NCBI GenBank assembly: GCA_032433765.1
Contig: JAVIAB010000024.1
Span: forward strand, 12,352,959 to 12,416,958
Length of the DNA: 64,000 nt
DNA from: Megaustenia siamemsis
Lineage: Eukaryota > Mollusca > Gastropoda > Stylommatophora > Ariophantidae
Direction of reading: 5' to 3'
Positions 23,515 to 33,540 of the stretch are shown here, one piece after another. Made by a program: the position numbers and the translations under genes. Positions within the stretch are counted from its first letter, which is position 1. Each line of letters opens with the position of its first letter. Under the pieces are notes generated by a model. It did not search any database and was not told where the DNA came from. It saw nothing but the letters and a program-made list of their open reading frames with translations.

Positions 23515-23885
23515 GTCTTGAAGGATTCGTCACGATACAGGTACCAATGTTGTGTCATTGACTTGATTGGACCTTGTACAGGGTTACCGTCACGATACAG
23601 GTACCAATGTTGTGTCATTGACTTGATTGGACATTGTAACGTGTTACCGCCATGATTCAGGTACCAATGTTGTGTCCTTGACTTGATTAGACCTTGTAAC
23701 GTGTTACCGTCACGATGCAGGTACCAATGTTGTGTCATTGACTTGATTGGACCTTGTAACGTGTTACCGTCATGATTCAGGTACCAATGTTGTGTCCTTG
23801 ACTTGATTGGACCTTGTAACGAGTTACCGTCATGATGCAGGTACCAATGTTGTGTCCTTGACTTGATTGGACCTTGTAACTGGCT
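23515..23885. repeat. 60-bp tandem repeat, 6 copies
   Basis: The unit contains CAGGTACCAATGTTGTGTC and TTGACTTGATTGGACCTTGT with a 60-base period. A multiple of three keeps a 148-codon minus ORF open, which I do not regard as a gene. Confidence 0.95.
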
Positions 23886-23949
23886 ATTGCTGACCTTTCT
23901 TGTCTTCATACAAGATCGATAACTTTCATTCCTTCTTCCTCTGCTGCGA

Positions 23950-24270
23950 TCATGACGTCATTCAGACTAGGATTCCGGACGCTCTTATGAAGGCAGCTGT
24001 CTATTTAAGTGATTCGGTTGCCCCGTATAGTTTCTCTTTCTGGGAGGTGGGTGTGGACCACATTGTTCTTCTCATGTCTGTGTACTGGGGACAGTCCTGT
24101 AGAACATGTTTTGTTGTCATGTCATCCAGTGTACAGTGGCATTGGCTGGTAGTACCTATTTTAAGTTTGGTGAACCTGTGGTTTCTCATTCTGTTGTGGC
24201 CAGTGCGTAGGTGAAGTAAGATGACTTGATCCCTCCTTGATATAACTTTAATTTCACTCATAGGTAACGT
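23950..24270 (-). mobile_element. LINE-F C-terminal fragment (post-RNase H)
   Basis: The minus strand encodes RRDQVILLHLRTGHNRMRNH, FTKLKIGTTSQCHCTLDDMT, TKHVLQDCPQYTDMRRTMW and EKLYGATESLK. This is the cysteine-bearing tail that follows RNase H in many non-LTR elements. It matches the plus-strand copy at 26.2 kb. Confidence 0.8.
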
Positions 24271-24544
24271 ATAGTTACTGTAGCTGTTTCAAGCTTCCTT
24301 CACGACCTAAAGATAGCAAATTCTTGAATATTTTAGGTCTCATTTACTTACTTCAAACTTATCATTACTCAGGTCGTAAATCTAAATACAAAAACAAGTT
24401 CAGTTTAAAACAAAATGTGCAGTATTCAAGACATTAGCTTCTTCTCCTTTTGCCTGATTCTTTATTATAATTTGTGCGTATGGTGGCGAGCTAGTTACAA
24501 CATTCTATTTCAGGCTGATCTGACACGATCAGCATGATGTCATT

Positions 24545-24893
24545 TTCATCATCATCATGTGCTATACTGGGTGCCGTAGGTGATCATGTCCCTCCACAAT
24601 CTTCTATCTACAGTGCATCGTATCAATTCTGTTGTTGAGTGTTTTCCATGCCATGACACCAAGCTATCCAGTATTTTCTCTCTTTGTCGTCCGTAACCAA
24701 GTATTCCAACTTTCCTCTCTCATGATGTGCCCGAAAAACGGTTTTTTTTATTTTTTTATTTTCTGATTTTTAAATGGAGCTCCCTTTTTGTATTGGCCTC
24801 TTTGAGAATTTCCTCATTGGTCATTTCAGCTGTCCAGGAAACTTTCAGCATTCTTTTGAGAAATCCCATCTCTGTGGCCTCTAATCAGTTTTT
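24545..24893 (-). mobile_element. LINE-C 3' fragment
   Basis: Tail CATCATCATCATG at 24548, then sequence matching RLWRDMITYAN, the GRQREKILD region and VPGTAEMTNEEILKE-like segments on the minus strand. A deletion removes the GKIKGK region. Several frame breaks. Confidence 0.75.
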
Positions 24894-25067
24894 TTCATTT
24901 GTTTGTATGTAATTTTACTCAGATAATTTGTTTATCTTTGCTCATTTCTCCTGTTGTTGTTTATGTCTTGTGTGGTCTAGTTTCGGAACAAATATTAATA
25001 AGTAATCATTATTCTTCCCGTGTGTTACCGGGACCTCATTATGAGTAAACAATAGTAACACTGTGTT

Positions 25068-25290
25068 CTTCCAAGCATGTCGTAAGAGGCGACTAAGGAG
25101 GTTGATCGATGACTTGACAAGCTGTCATTGTAAAAAGTATTGTTATGGAAACAGCGCCATATATTTTAGAAGCAATCAATGATCTCTGCAATATGTGCCA
25201 TTTTGGCATGCAAGGTTCCTGTTTTTGAGATTGTGGTTCTGCCCTATGTGCCGATTTCGGCTCGAAAGGACAATAGATAGATAGAATTAT
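25068..25290 (+). repeat. SINE-3 / interspersed repeat
   Basis: From GTCGTAAGAGGCGACTAAGG to GCTCGAAAGGACAATAGATA with a (GATA)n end. Its right half recurs as the insert in the SINE-1 copy at 29.3 kb, and its left phrase recurs at 1293. SINE-like tail; I do not see the head with promoter boxes. Confidence 0.65.
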
Positions 25291-25319
25291 TATTCTAAAG
25301 GGAAACTTCCTATGCGATC

Positions 25320-25595
25320 AGCGTTGTTTCATCTGTCTATCTTCAGACGTTATCAGTCCGCGTTAGTCTTGGTCTGCCTCGTCTTCCTTATACCTTCACA
25401 TCCAAGACGACCTCCAGTATGGTTGTGTGTCTCACTACATGTCCTACATATTTCACCTGTCTTGTTTGAACTCTACTAAGTAAGTCTTTTTTTCATTTTC
25501 TGCTGATTCAGAACTTGCATTGTTTTCTTCTTTTACTTCATTTTCTGCTGATTCAGAACTTGCATTGTTTTCTTCTTTTTCTCCCACCGAAAACA
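25320..25595 (-). mobile_element. LINE-D-like fragment plus 57-bp duplication
   Basis: Minus strand resembles LINE-D (RPRLTRTD block, HVVRHTTILE, QTRQVKYVGHV). At 25497-25595 ATTTTCTGCTGATTCAGAAC with TTGCATTGTTTTCTTCTTTT is repeated twice. Confidence 0.6.
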
Positions 25596-25649
25596 AGTCA
25601 TAAAAATCAATCAATCAGTCGACATTTAAAGACTTTGATTTTCAGCTCT

Positions 25650-25876
25650 GTTTTCTTATGTGTAACTGGACTACAAGAGGTCGGGTTCGATCATGATCGA
25701 GGGCTCCGGGTTCACCCAGCTTTAAATGGGTACCTGATTTTTCTGGGAAAGTAAAGCGGCACGGGCGTAATACCGACATCATTACCCCAAAAATCAAGTA
25801 CCGAAGGTCTATAAAAATGATGGTCACTAACACCATATTACCTGTACGCCGCTTAGCGTGGCAGGGCTCTTTTCTT
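25650..25876 (+). mobile_element. SINE-1 copy
   Basis: Head partly kept (ACTGGACTACAAGAGGTCGGGTTCGATC without its final bases), full body, and the end CGTGGCAGGGCTCTTTTCTT. Confidence 0.85.
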
Positions 25877-25879
25877 ACA

Positions 25880-26230
25880 GTCTTTTTTTTTTAAGTGACT
25901 GCCCTACACAGCACCAGTCTTCTTGGACAAGGCAATGAAAAGTGAACCTTTTAATTCTAATGGTGCATGTCATGTGTATATTGCATATTTCATTGCGCAT
26001 GTCTATCATTATTTGTATACCAACCGTTTTTAGTGTATTAATGATCTCAGTCTGTGAGAGGTTTGGCTCTGCGGTGTTTTTCCTTTTGTCATTGCCTCTA
26101 CTTCAGATTTTAAGAGTTTGCATTCTCAAATATACTTTTCATAAGGTTGGCTTCTTGTTCCGTTCATCTTCAAATAGTTCTGCTATATACTCCTACCTTA
26201 TAAAACCCCAAGAACAATGAACTAGATTAC
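25880..26230. other. No recognised feature
   Basis: A 92-codon hydrophobic ORF (25942-26220, plus) exists, but its composition reflects T-rich DNA and no family is recognisable. Confidence 0.4.
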
Positions 26231-26231
26231 T

Positions 26232-26762
26232 AGAGAACAACCCTCGACCAACTATGCAATAACTTCCAGACAGTAGTCATTCAGTGGATACCATCACACT
26301 GTAATATACACGGGAACGAACGCGCAGACAAATTAGATAAAGAGGGAGGGAGATTACCACAAGAGAACCATCCGCTCAGTTATGATCAAGCCAAATCCAT
26401 CCTCAAGGGTCAGTTCCATGAAAAATGGAAACGAGAACACCCAAAGCATAACGAGAGTGACGGATACCATCAACTATCAAGGAGGGATCAAGTCATCATA
26501 CTTCGCCTACGCACTGGCCACAATAGAATGAAGAATCAAATGTTCACCAAATTCAAAATAGGTACAACCAGCCTATGTCACTGTACACTGTATAATATGA
26601 CTACAAAACATGTTATACAGGATTGCCCCCCCCCCCAAGTACACAGATCCGAGAAGAGCAATGTGGTCCACACCCACTCCCTGGAAGAGAAACTATATGG
26701 GGCAATCGAATCACTTAAACAGACGGCTGACTTCATGAGAGAGTCTGGAATCCTACTCTAAT
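26232..26762 (+). pseudogene. LINE-F RNase H and C-terminal region, degraded
   Basis: In the plus strand one reads VIQWIPSHCNIHGNERADKL and DKEGGRLPQENHP, the typical RNase H end (PSH...GNERAD) of LINEs that carry this domain. RRDQVIILRLRTGHNRMKNQ, FKIGTTSLCHCTLYN, MTTKHVIQDC and ESLKQTADFMRESGILL follow, then a stop. A poly-C run near 26628 disturbs the frame. RNase H in such elements degrades RNA of the cDNA hybrid. It is 5'-truncated and followed by a (GA)n tract. Confidence 0.75.
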
Positions 26763-26776
26763 TGAGTCTTGATCGC

Positions 26777-26803
26777 AGAGAGAGAGAGAGAGAGAGAGAG
26801 AGA
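26777..26803. repeat. (GA)n microsatellite
   Basis: Thirteen or so AG dinucleotides directly after the LINE-F end, possibly its tail. Confidence 0.95.
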
Positions 26804-26939
26804 TACTGCTACCAATTGTTGACTATATATTTATTAGCATTTCATCTTCTGTGTTTACTATGCACCTTTTTATGTGCCTTTATATTCTTATATTTGTGCC
26901 ATGTTACAGTTGTATAAGGCATATAAAAGCATACACAAT

Positions 26940-27222
26940 CTGAAAGAGGCTAAACACAAAAAAGAGCTAATTTCAATATTAGGACGAAAAAATCATTATT
27001 TTTTGGTCGTGTAATGAGAAGAGAACAACTGGAATATATTGTAACAACTGGGAAAATTGAGGGTCGAAGAGAAAAAGGGAAGCAAAGAGAAAAGATACCA
27101 GGCAGCTTAAGAGAATAGTTTTGCCAGAAGGTCAACAACATAAATTATAAATAAATGTGATCGAATGTTGTGCAGAGACATGATCACCTACTCCAGCAGG
27201 CCCGGTACTTGATGATGATGAT
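26940..27222 (+). mobile_element. LINE-A 3' fragment
   Basis: Starts CTGAAAGAGGCTAAACACAA, with the block for FGRVMRREQLEYIVTTGKIE and a degraded end, then GGCCCGGTACTTGATGATGA. It is 5'-truncated and has frame breaks. Confidence 0.8.
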
Positions 27223-27439
27223 ATTGGTCTTATTCTGAGGCATCTGTCTTCAAAAGCGTTCAAGTTATTCTGATCATTATGATTAGATATTTGGCTAAAA
27301 AATTGCAATGAAATAAGTTAGTGTGGAATGTTTCTCCAGCATTCACTCTACCTTGCCCATAGATCACATTACTTACTCTCTTTATTCCACTTTCAAACTA
27401 AAGAAAAGAACACATCTTATATTGTTTCTCAGCTCAGTT

Positions 27440-27850
27440 ATATAACAATGCTACAGATTATAGGGATATCAATGTTACAGAAAAGTGGGATATATCAATG
27501 TTACAGAAAAGTGGGATATATCAATGTTACAAATATGTGGGATATCAGTGGTAAAAGTAAGTGGAATATTAATGTTACCGATAAGTGGTATAACAGTACT
27601 ACAGATAAGTGGGATATCTATGCTACGGATAAGTTGGATGTCAATGTTACAGATAAATGGGATACCAATGTTACAGACAAGTGGAATATCAATGTTACAG
27701 GTAAGTGGGGTATCAGTGCTACATATAAGTAGGATATCAATGTTACAGATCAGTGGGAAATCAGTTTTACAGGGAAGTTGGATATCAGTTCTGCAGATAA
27801 GTGGGATATCAATACTAGAGATCAATGGGATATCAATGCTACCAATAAGT
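27440..27850. repeat. 24-bp minisatellite, about 17 copies
   Basis: Unit GATATCAATGTTACAGATAA plus GTGG, variable. The 24-base period keeps frames open on both strands (116, 129 and 134 codons), giving 8-residue repeats that I take to be artefacts. Confidence 0.9.
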
Positions 27851-28121
27851 GGAATTCACCTATTATGTCGTTAGGCTCTTGAAGTAAAACAACCGATACC
27901 TTTAGTTATTATTTTTTCCTGCCGATTATTTTATTTCTCTTTTCTTGTGCAATTATAAATGATGGCTATCTCCCTTTCACATTTCTCACCAGAATCCAGC
28001 AGGAAATGACGAAACCTAACTTTGTTATGTTTAAACATGAAGATATTCAGTATGTTTAGTATGTCCCCGGTCTCTCACTATTAAAGTATAGCTACTCTAT
28101 AAATGCGCCGATTCCCACATC

Positions 28122-28610
28122 ATCATTATCGAGTGCCATCTCCGCCAACGAAGGTTGGCTACCGTTGAGCGCCATTCTTCTCTGTCTCTTGCTTTGATGA
28201 TGCAGATGATATAGGCTGATTTCCCCATATTGTGATGCTACTCGTCCATGTTAGTCTTGGTCTGCCTCTGCCACTTTTACCCTGTATTTTCCACTCCAAG
28301 ATTACTTTCAGTAGGATGTTGTGTCTTTTAAAATGGTTTAAAAATCGCATTTTTCTTGTTTGAATTGTGTTTAGTAGTTCTCTTTTGATTGTTAGTTATT
28401 TTAAGACATCATCATTTGTTTTCTTTTCTTTCCATCCAATTCAACCTATTCTTCTATAAATCCACACTTCAAAGGCTTCAATTTTCTTTTCTGTTTTCCT
28501 ATCTAAGATTCACGTTTCTGCACCATATAGGAAAGTTGAGGAGATGTAACATTCTGCTTTTCATAGTTTTAGCCCTAGTGTTATTTGTTTTGATGTTACT
28601 ATATTTGTCA
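28122..28610 (-). mobile_element. LINE-D 3' part
   Basis: Minus strand: MRFLNHFKRHNILLKVILEW, KIQGKSGRGRPRLTWTSSI, EKNGAQR end, with the CATCATTATC tail at 28122. A LINE-C copy sits at its 5' end. Confidence 0.8.
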
Positions 28611-28871
28611 GGCAGCTCCTAAAAAAAACATCAGAAAGAAACAATCAACAATTTTCGGGCACATCATGAGAAGAGGAAAGTTGGAATACTTGGTTACAAC
28701 TGGCAAAATAAAAGGAAAGAGAGATCGCGGGCGATAAAGAGAGAAAATACTGGATAGCTTGGTGTCATGGCATAGAAAACAGTCAACAACAGAACTGACA
28801 CGATGCACTATAGATAGAAGATTGTGGAAGGACATGATCGCCTACGCCAACTGGTATGGCACATGATGATG
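28611..28871 (+). mobile_element. LINE-C insertion with 10-bp TSD
   Basis: A 5'-truncated LINE-C: ISGHIMRRGKLEYLVTTGKI region, KGKRDRGR, an in-frame stop, SWHRKQSTTELTRC, RLWKDMIAYANWYG, tail GATGATG. ATATTTGTCA occurs at 28601-28610 and 28872-28881, immediately outside the insert, and reads as its target-site duplication. Confidence 0.85.
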
Positions 28872-29076
28872 ATATTTGTCATGGCATGAAAACATATAAT
28901 ATGTCACATATCTTACATGTCTGAAATTCCCAAATAGGAAGTTGTCATCAAACTAGAGAATGAGCAAGTGAAGGTTTAATCAATTACTTTATATGAAATA
29001 TATTATAATCAAATATTTTATCCAGTGCATTTCTAGTTTTTTAAAATTTCAAGTTGAGCGGATTAAAGAAATATCG

Positions 29077-29080
<4 letters not shown>

Positions 29081-29146
<66 letters not shown>
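29081..29146. repeat. (TA)n microsatellite
   Basis: About 33 TA dinucleotides immediately upstream of a SINE-1 head. Confidence 0.97.
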
Positions 29147-29148
<2 letters not shown>

Positions 29149-29149
<1 letters not shown>

Positions 29150-29510
29150 GAGCCGCGATAGCTCAGTGGTTAGTGAAATGGAATAAAAAGAACAAGAGGT
29201 AGGGTTCGATCCCAACCGACGGCCCCCTGTTCACCCAGCCTTTAATGGGTACCGGATTTTTTTCTGGGCAAGTAAAGCGTAGATCTCCGCAATATGTGCC
29301 ACTTTGGCACGCAAGGTTTCTGTTTTTAAGATTGTGGTTCTGCGCTATGTGCCGTCTTCGGCTCGAAAGGACAATAGATAAATAGATAGATAGCGGCACG
29401 GGCGTAATACCGACCACATTACCCCAAAAATCCTTAAAATTTATGATCACTAACACCGTATTCCCTATTCGCTACTTGGCGTGACGGGGGTACTTTACTT
29501 TACTTTATTT
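29149..29510 (+). mobile_element. SINE-1 copy interrupted by SINE-3
   Basis: An intact tRNA-like head (GCCGCGATAGCTCAGTGGTT, GGGTTCGATCCC) and body. The body is broken at 29279 by 113 bp of SINE-3 and resumes at 29393. AGCG is repeated on the two sides of the insert. Confidence 0.85.
29280..29392 (+). repeat. SINE-3 fragment nested in SINE-1
   Basis: AGATCTCCGCAATATGTGCC ... CTCGAAAGGACAATAGATAA then (GATA)n, matching 25178-25285. It post-dates the SINE-1 copy it splits. Confidence 0.8.
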
Positions 29511-29574
29511 ATATATTTACAGTCTTCATCGCTAAGAGTGAAAATTAGTTACAAAAAATGTTGGACATTATAGT

Positions 29575-30291
29575 GAAAGAAAGCAAAAATAAAGGACTCA
29601 GCCTTAATAGCAAAAAAATAAAAAACAGAGATGGTAACAACAAAAAAGAGACATCACCTCAGTGCAAAATAAAGACAAGTGGAACAATAGTAAAATAGGT
29701 AAATGAATTTAAATATTTGGGGACTTTGTTAACCTCTGACGGAAGATGTACAAAAGAAGTGAGATGCAGAATGGCTCAGGCAAAAGTAGCTCTCCAAAAA
29801 ATGATGAAGATACTATGCAATCCATTTTTGACAATAGAAACAAGAAAAATAGTTCTTAAATGCTACGTAGAGCTAGTCTTAACATATAGATGCGAATCAT
29901 GGACAATAGGACAACAGACAAGAAAATCACTGGAGTCTGAAGAAATGTGCTTTTGTAGAAGAATGTTGAGAATACCATGGACAGCTAAGAAGAGTAATGA
30001 AGATGTTCTGAGAGAGGTCAAAGCAAAAAGAAAGCTAATTTCCAATATTAGGAAGAAACAATCATCATTTTTGGCCATGTAATGAGAAGAGAACAACTGG
30101 AATATATTGTAACAACTGGAAAAATTTAGGGACGAAGCGATAGAGGGAAGCAAAGAGAAAAGGGAGCTTAAGAGAATGGCTTGGCAGAAGGTCAACAACA
30201 GAAATTATAAATAGTTGTCGAGATCGAAAGTTGTGGAGAGACATGATCACCTACGCCAGCAGGCTCTGTACTTGATGATGATGATGATGAT

Positions 30292-30294
<3 letters not shown>
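29575..30294 (+). mobile_element. LINE-A, longest 3' part
   Basis: Covers the thumb region (a degraded QVNEFKYLGTLLTSDGRCTK), RCRMAQAKVALQKMMKILCN, KCYVELVLTYRCESWTIGQQ, then RRMLRIPWTAKKSNEDVLRE and the SSFLAM(frameshift)RREQLEYIVTTGKI block to LWRDMITYASRLCT and (GAT)n. A single base lost in TTTTTGGCC near 30067 breaks the frame. Confidence 0.85.
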
Positions 30295-30329
<35 letters not shown>

Positions 30330-30332
30330 TAT
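30295..30332. repeat. (TA)n microsatellite
   Basis: TA dinucleotides with one GTA interruption, directly following the LINE-A (GAT)n tail. Confidence 0.95.
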
Positions 30333-31180
30333 GTCCGGCGTTTACAATGTCTGCATAATTAGTATGCTCCTGTATGGCAGCGAATCTTGGACAACTTATG
30401 CAAAGCAGAAGACAAGGCTAAATGCATTCCATATGCGATGTCTGCAAAGTATTCTTGGTATAACCTGGGTGGATAAAGTGACAAACGTGGAGGTCATGAC
30501 TTGCACATGCCTCACGAACATCTACACGCTGCTCAAACAAAGTAGGTTACGCTAACTTGGCGACGTACACTGTATGAAAGATCGCCGCTACTAAAAATAT
30601 ACTCTACGGACAACTGGCAGATGGCAAAAGGTCTAGGGAGTGCCGAAAATGTCGATTTGTAGACGTGTGTAAACGTGACATGGAGGAACATAAACCCTTC
30701 AGTCTACGAATAAATAGCTGTAGACGTGTGTAAACGTGACATGAAGAACATAAATCCTTCAGACTACGAATAAATAGCTGTAGACGCGTGTAAACGTGAC
30801 ATGGAGGAACATAAACCCTTCAGACTACGAATAAATAGCTGTAGACGTGTGTAAACGTGACATGGAGGAACATAAACCCTTCAGACTACGAATAAATAGC
30901 TGTAGACGTGTGTAAACGTGACATGGAGGAACATAAACCCTTCAGACTACGAATAAATAGGTGTAGACGTGTGTAAACGTGACATGAAGAACATAAACCC
31001 TTCAGACTTCGAATAAATAGCTGTAGACCGCAACATTTGGAAACGCGCTCTAAAGCTCCAACCAAAACAAGAAGCAGACAGATTCATAGAAAAAGAGAAT
31101 ACACGGCGAAAAGTAAAATAGAAAAAATAACATTTATAGGGGCGCTAAAAAATCCAGAGTCAACTATGACTGACGGAGGC
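30333..31180 (+). mobile_element. LINE-E C-terminal part with internal array
   Basis: MSGVYNVCIISMLLYGSESW, KTRLNAFHMRCLQSILGITW, DKVTNVEVM is the end of a different LINE family. Degraded coding follows (CRRVCKRDMEEHKPF), and in the middle a 61-bp segment is amplified (30658-31022). RPQHLETRSKAPTKTRSRQI-type sequence then runs to about 31180. It is non-functional. Confidence 0.75.
30658..31022. repeat. 61-bp tandem repeat inside LINE-E, 6 copies
   Basis: TGTAGACGTGTGTAAACGTG with ACATAAACCCTTCAG starts at 30658, 30719, 30779, 30840, 30901 and 30962. The unit encodes CKRDMEEHKPF once per copy but is not a multiple of three, so the frame is lost. Confidence 0.95.
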
Positions 31181-31209
31181 TACTATATATATATATAGGT
31201 ATGTATGTG

Positions 31210-31210
<1 letters not shown>

Positions 31211-31245
<35 letters not shown>

Positions 31246-31560
31246 AGTGCCTGCTGGATAGGTGATCATGTCTATCCACAACTTTCGATCTCGACAGTTA
31301 TTTATCATTTCTGTTGTTGACCTTCTGCAAAGCGACTCTCTTAAGCTGTCTGGTATGTTTTCTCTTTGCTTCCCTTTATCTCTTTGTGCCTCAAATTTCC
31401 TAGTTGTTACAATATATTCCAGCTGTTCCCTTCTCATTACATGGCCAAAAAATGCTGATTGTTTCTTCTTAATATTGGAAATTAGCTCTCTTTTTGCTTT
31501 GACCTCTTTCAGAACGTTTTCATTACTCTTCTTAGCTGTCCATGGTATTCTCAACATTCT
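31211..31560 (-). mobile_element. LINE-A 3' part with (CAT)n
   Basis: Minus strand is open from MLRIPWTAKKSNENVLKEVK through FFGHVMRREQLEYIVTTRKF to LWIDMITYPAGT, ending in (CAT)n at 31211-31244. It is 5'-truncated at 31560. Confidence 0.85.
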
Positions 31561-31857
31561 CAGAGGAATTAAGACAACAACAGTAGAAGAATGATTGGAA
31601 ACGAAGATGACAAAATGTCTAAGCTGATAAACGAATCGAAACTGATGTCGATGTTAGTAGGTATTGGCTATAAATCATATAACTTACATCATGTGGAAGA
31701 TTTGTAATTGAAAAGAGTAGACTTCACATTTTATTTTAGAAAGCTTCTGGCACAACACATCTAACATAAACATCAATAAATCATCGATGAATGCACACTT
31801 TGTATATTAAAACTATCTTTACGACACATATTACCATTGCTGGTGTATGTCGGGGGG
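31561..31857. other. No recognised feature
   Basis: AT-rich sequence. I see no repeat copy or ORF. Confidence 0.5.
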
Positions 31858-32042
31858 CAACGATAGAAACAGAGGGATAAAGGCCACTTGGTCAAGCAGT
31901 CGCCACGACGTGTGAGACTCAGGATTTTTATTTCACCCCCGATAGAAAAAATCCTTTCTGTCTACCGCGGGCTTCGAACACCGTACGTCAGCTTTTTAGC
32001 TAGCGGAACAGTGGTTTTAGCCGCAAGGCCACGCGCACCTCA
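31858..32042 (-). mobile_element. tRNA-derived SINE (SINE-4)
   Basis: Minus strand: AGGTGCGCGTGGCCTTGCGG (A-box-like TGGC-TTGCGG) and GTGTTCGAAGCCCGC (B box), followed by a body that ends near GTTGCCCCCCGACA. A single copy in the window. Confidence 0.6.
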
Positions 32043-32154
32043 CTTTGTATATTGATGTGTTTAATATAAATTAATAGCTCTTTTACCGCGGTTCAGTAAA
32101 CGTGTCTGAAACGAGAACGTTCATTCTGTCATTTCTCATTCCCTCATCTTCAGC

Positions 32155-32405
32155 AATGGGGGACCGTGATAGTTTAGTGGGTAGTGAACTGGACTACAAA
32201 GAACAAGAAGTAGGGTTCCATCCCAACCGATGGCTTCCGGGTTCACCCAGCCTTAAATGTGTACCGGATATTTTTCTGGGAAAGTAAATCGGCCGGGCGG
32301 AATGCTGACCACATTACCTCAAAGATAATGTGCGGAAGATCTGTAAAATTTATGGTCACTAACACCATTTTCCCTATACACCACTTTGCGTGACGGGGGC
32401 TGTTT
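32155..32405 (+). mobile_element. SINE-1 copy
   Basis: Head GGGGACCGTGATAGTTTAGT is altered from the usual GCCGCGATAGCTCAGT. The B box is changed to GGTTCCATCCC. The body and GACGGGGGCTGTTTACTT tail are present. Confidence 0.85.
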
Positions 32406-32466
32406 ACTTTTTTTTAGTTACATCTTCAGGCGTGACCGGTGATATTAAACCAATAGTTTCATCATT

Positions 32467-32501
32467 GATGATGATGATGATGATGATGATGTTGATGATG
32501 T

Positions 32502-32536
<35 letters not shown>
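32467..32536. repeat. (ATG)n microsatellite
   Basis: ATGs with two GTTG interruptions. No LINE 3' end is seen next to it, so its origin is unclear. Confidence 0.95.
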
Positions 32537-32537
<1 letters not shown>

Positions 32538-32804
32538 GTTTCATTATCAAATTAAAAAAAAACAACGTTGCTATACAGATTCATTCTCCAGTTTCAGTTT
32601 CTTTGTAAGAAGAAAAGGTATCATCAAAATTCATTGAACTTACCACTTGATTATAAGCGTCATAGTCTGGATATCTGAGCCTAGACTTCATAACAGAGAC
32701 AGTTAAATTATAATCATTATTTATCGCGCTATAAAAGCAGTCTACGTTTCTAAACATTGAACGCGTCTTTGATATTATGAAATAATAGGTCGATGGATCG
32801 AATG

Positions 32805-32908
32805 AGTTATCTGCCTGTGCGGCGAGGGACCGGTGTAGCGGAGATTTGAACCCACAACCTCTCTGTCTCGAGGCCGGCCTCCTGCCTCCAGACCAACCAG
32901 TCCCCGCA
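32805..32908 (-). mobile_element. tRNA-derived SINE head (SINE-5)
   Basis: Minus strand: GCGGGGACTGGTTGGTCTGG (A box) and TGTGGGTTCAAATCTCCGC (B box), separated by GC-rich sequence with an EagI-like GGCCGGCC. I cannot delimit the 3' end. A true tRNA is unlikely because the anticodon arm does not fold in a normal way by eye. Confidence 0.55.
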
Positions 32909-33111
32909 AACAACTTATATTTATCTATATACTAAACTTTACTCAACCTGCTTTGATGGTTAACTCACTGATATCGTAAGAATCCAGAAGTTATTACCTC
33001 CCATCATACAGCTATATGGTCGTTAATAGCTTCGCTTACCTCGTCCAGAAGCATAAATGTCAAAGACGCAACCAAATCTAAAGAACTAATGAATTGTAGC
33101 TCAAATAAATA
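32909..33111. other. Flank of the DDE transposon
   Basis: Unassigned AT-rich sequence. TA at 33110-33111 is the target dinucleotide. Confidence 0.5.
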
Positions 33112-33128
33112 CTATTGGTCGTTTCAAA
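33112..33128 (+). repeat. Left terminal inverted repeat
   Basis: CTATTGGTCGTTTCAAA, a perfect 17-base match to the reverse complement of 35553-35569. Confidence 0.93.
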
Positions 33129-33540
33129 ATATTTTGAAGGTGTTTAAAATTCCATATCTCTGCAACCAATTGATTGATAATGCTGAAATTTTGCATATGG
33201 TCTTGTGATTTTTTGGTCCCAAGAAGTACATTCATTTCCTCACCAACAAACGTATAGTTTTAAATATTCTTTATTTGAAGTATACAAATTTAAGGCATTT
33301 TGGTCAAACCATATATTTGGAGGAATTACCGCTTCATATGAGTGAGCACCCACGGACTTGTCATCTTGAACGTAATGCGCGCCAATTTCCCTGTTTTAAG
33401 CACTAAAAAACACATAAAACGCGTCATAGTTATAATTTTATATCCGGTGCATCCCATTTCCTGTCGTTTTGTTGTGATTTATGTGCAACGGCGTATCCTA
33501 ATTATTGGGTAATTTCGTTAAATTTGTGATCTGTTAGTCA

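Noticed and set aside
25942..26220. 92-codon hydrophobic ORF as a membrane protein
   Set aside because: Hydrophobicity follows from T-rich sequence; no start context, partner exon or homolog is recognised.
32805..32908. Genuine tRNA gene
   Set aside because: A and B boxes are present, but the acceptor and anticodon stems do not pair properly by eye. A SINE head is more likely.
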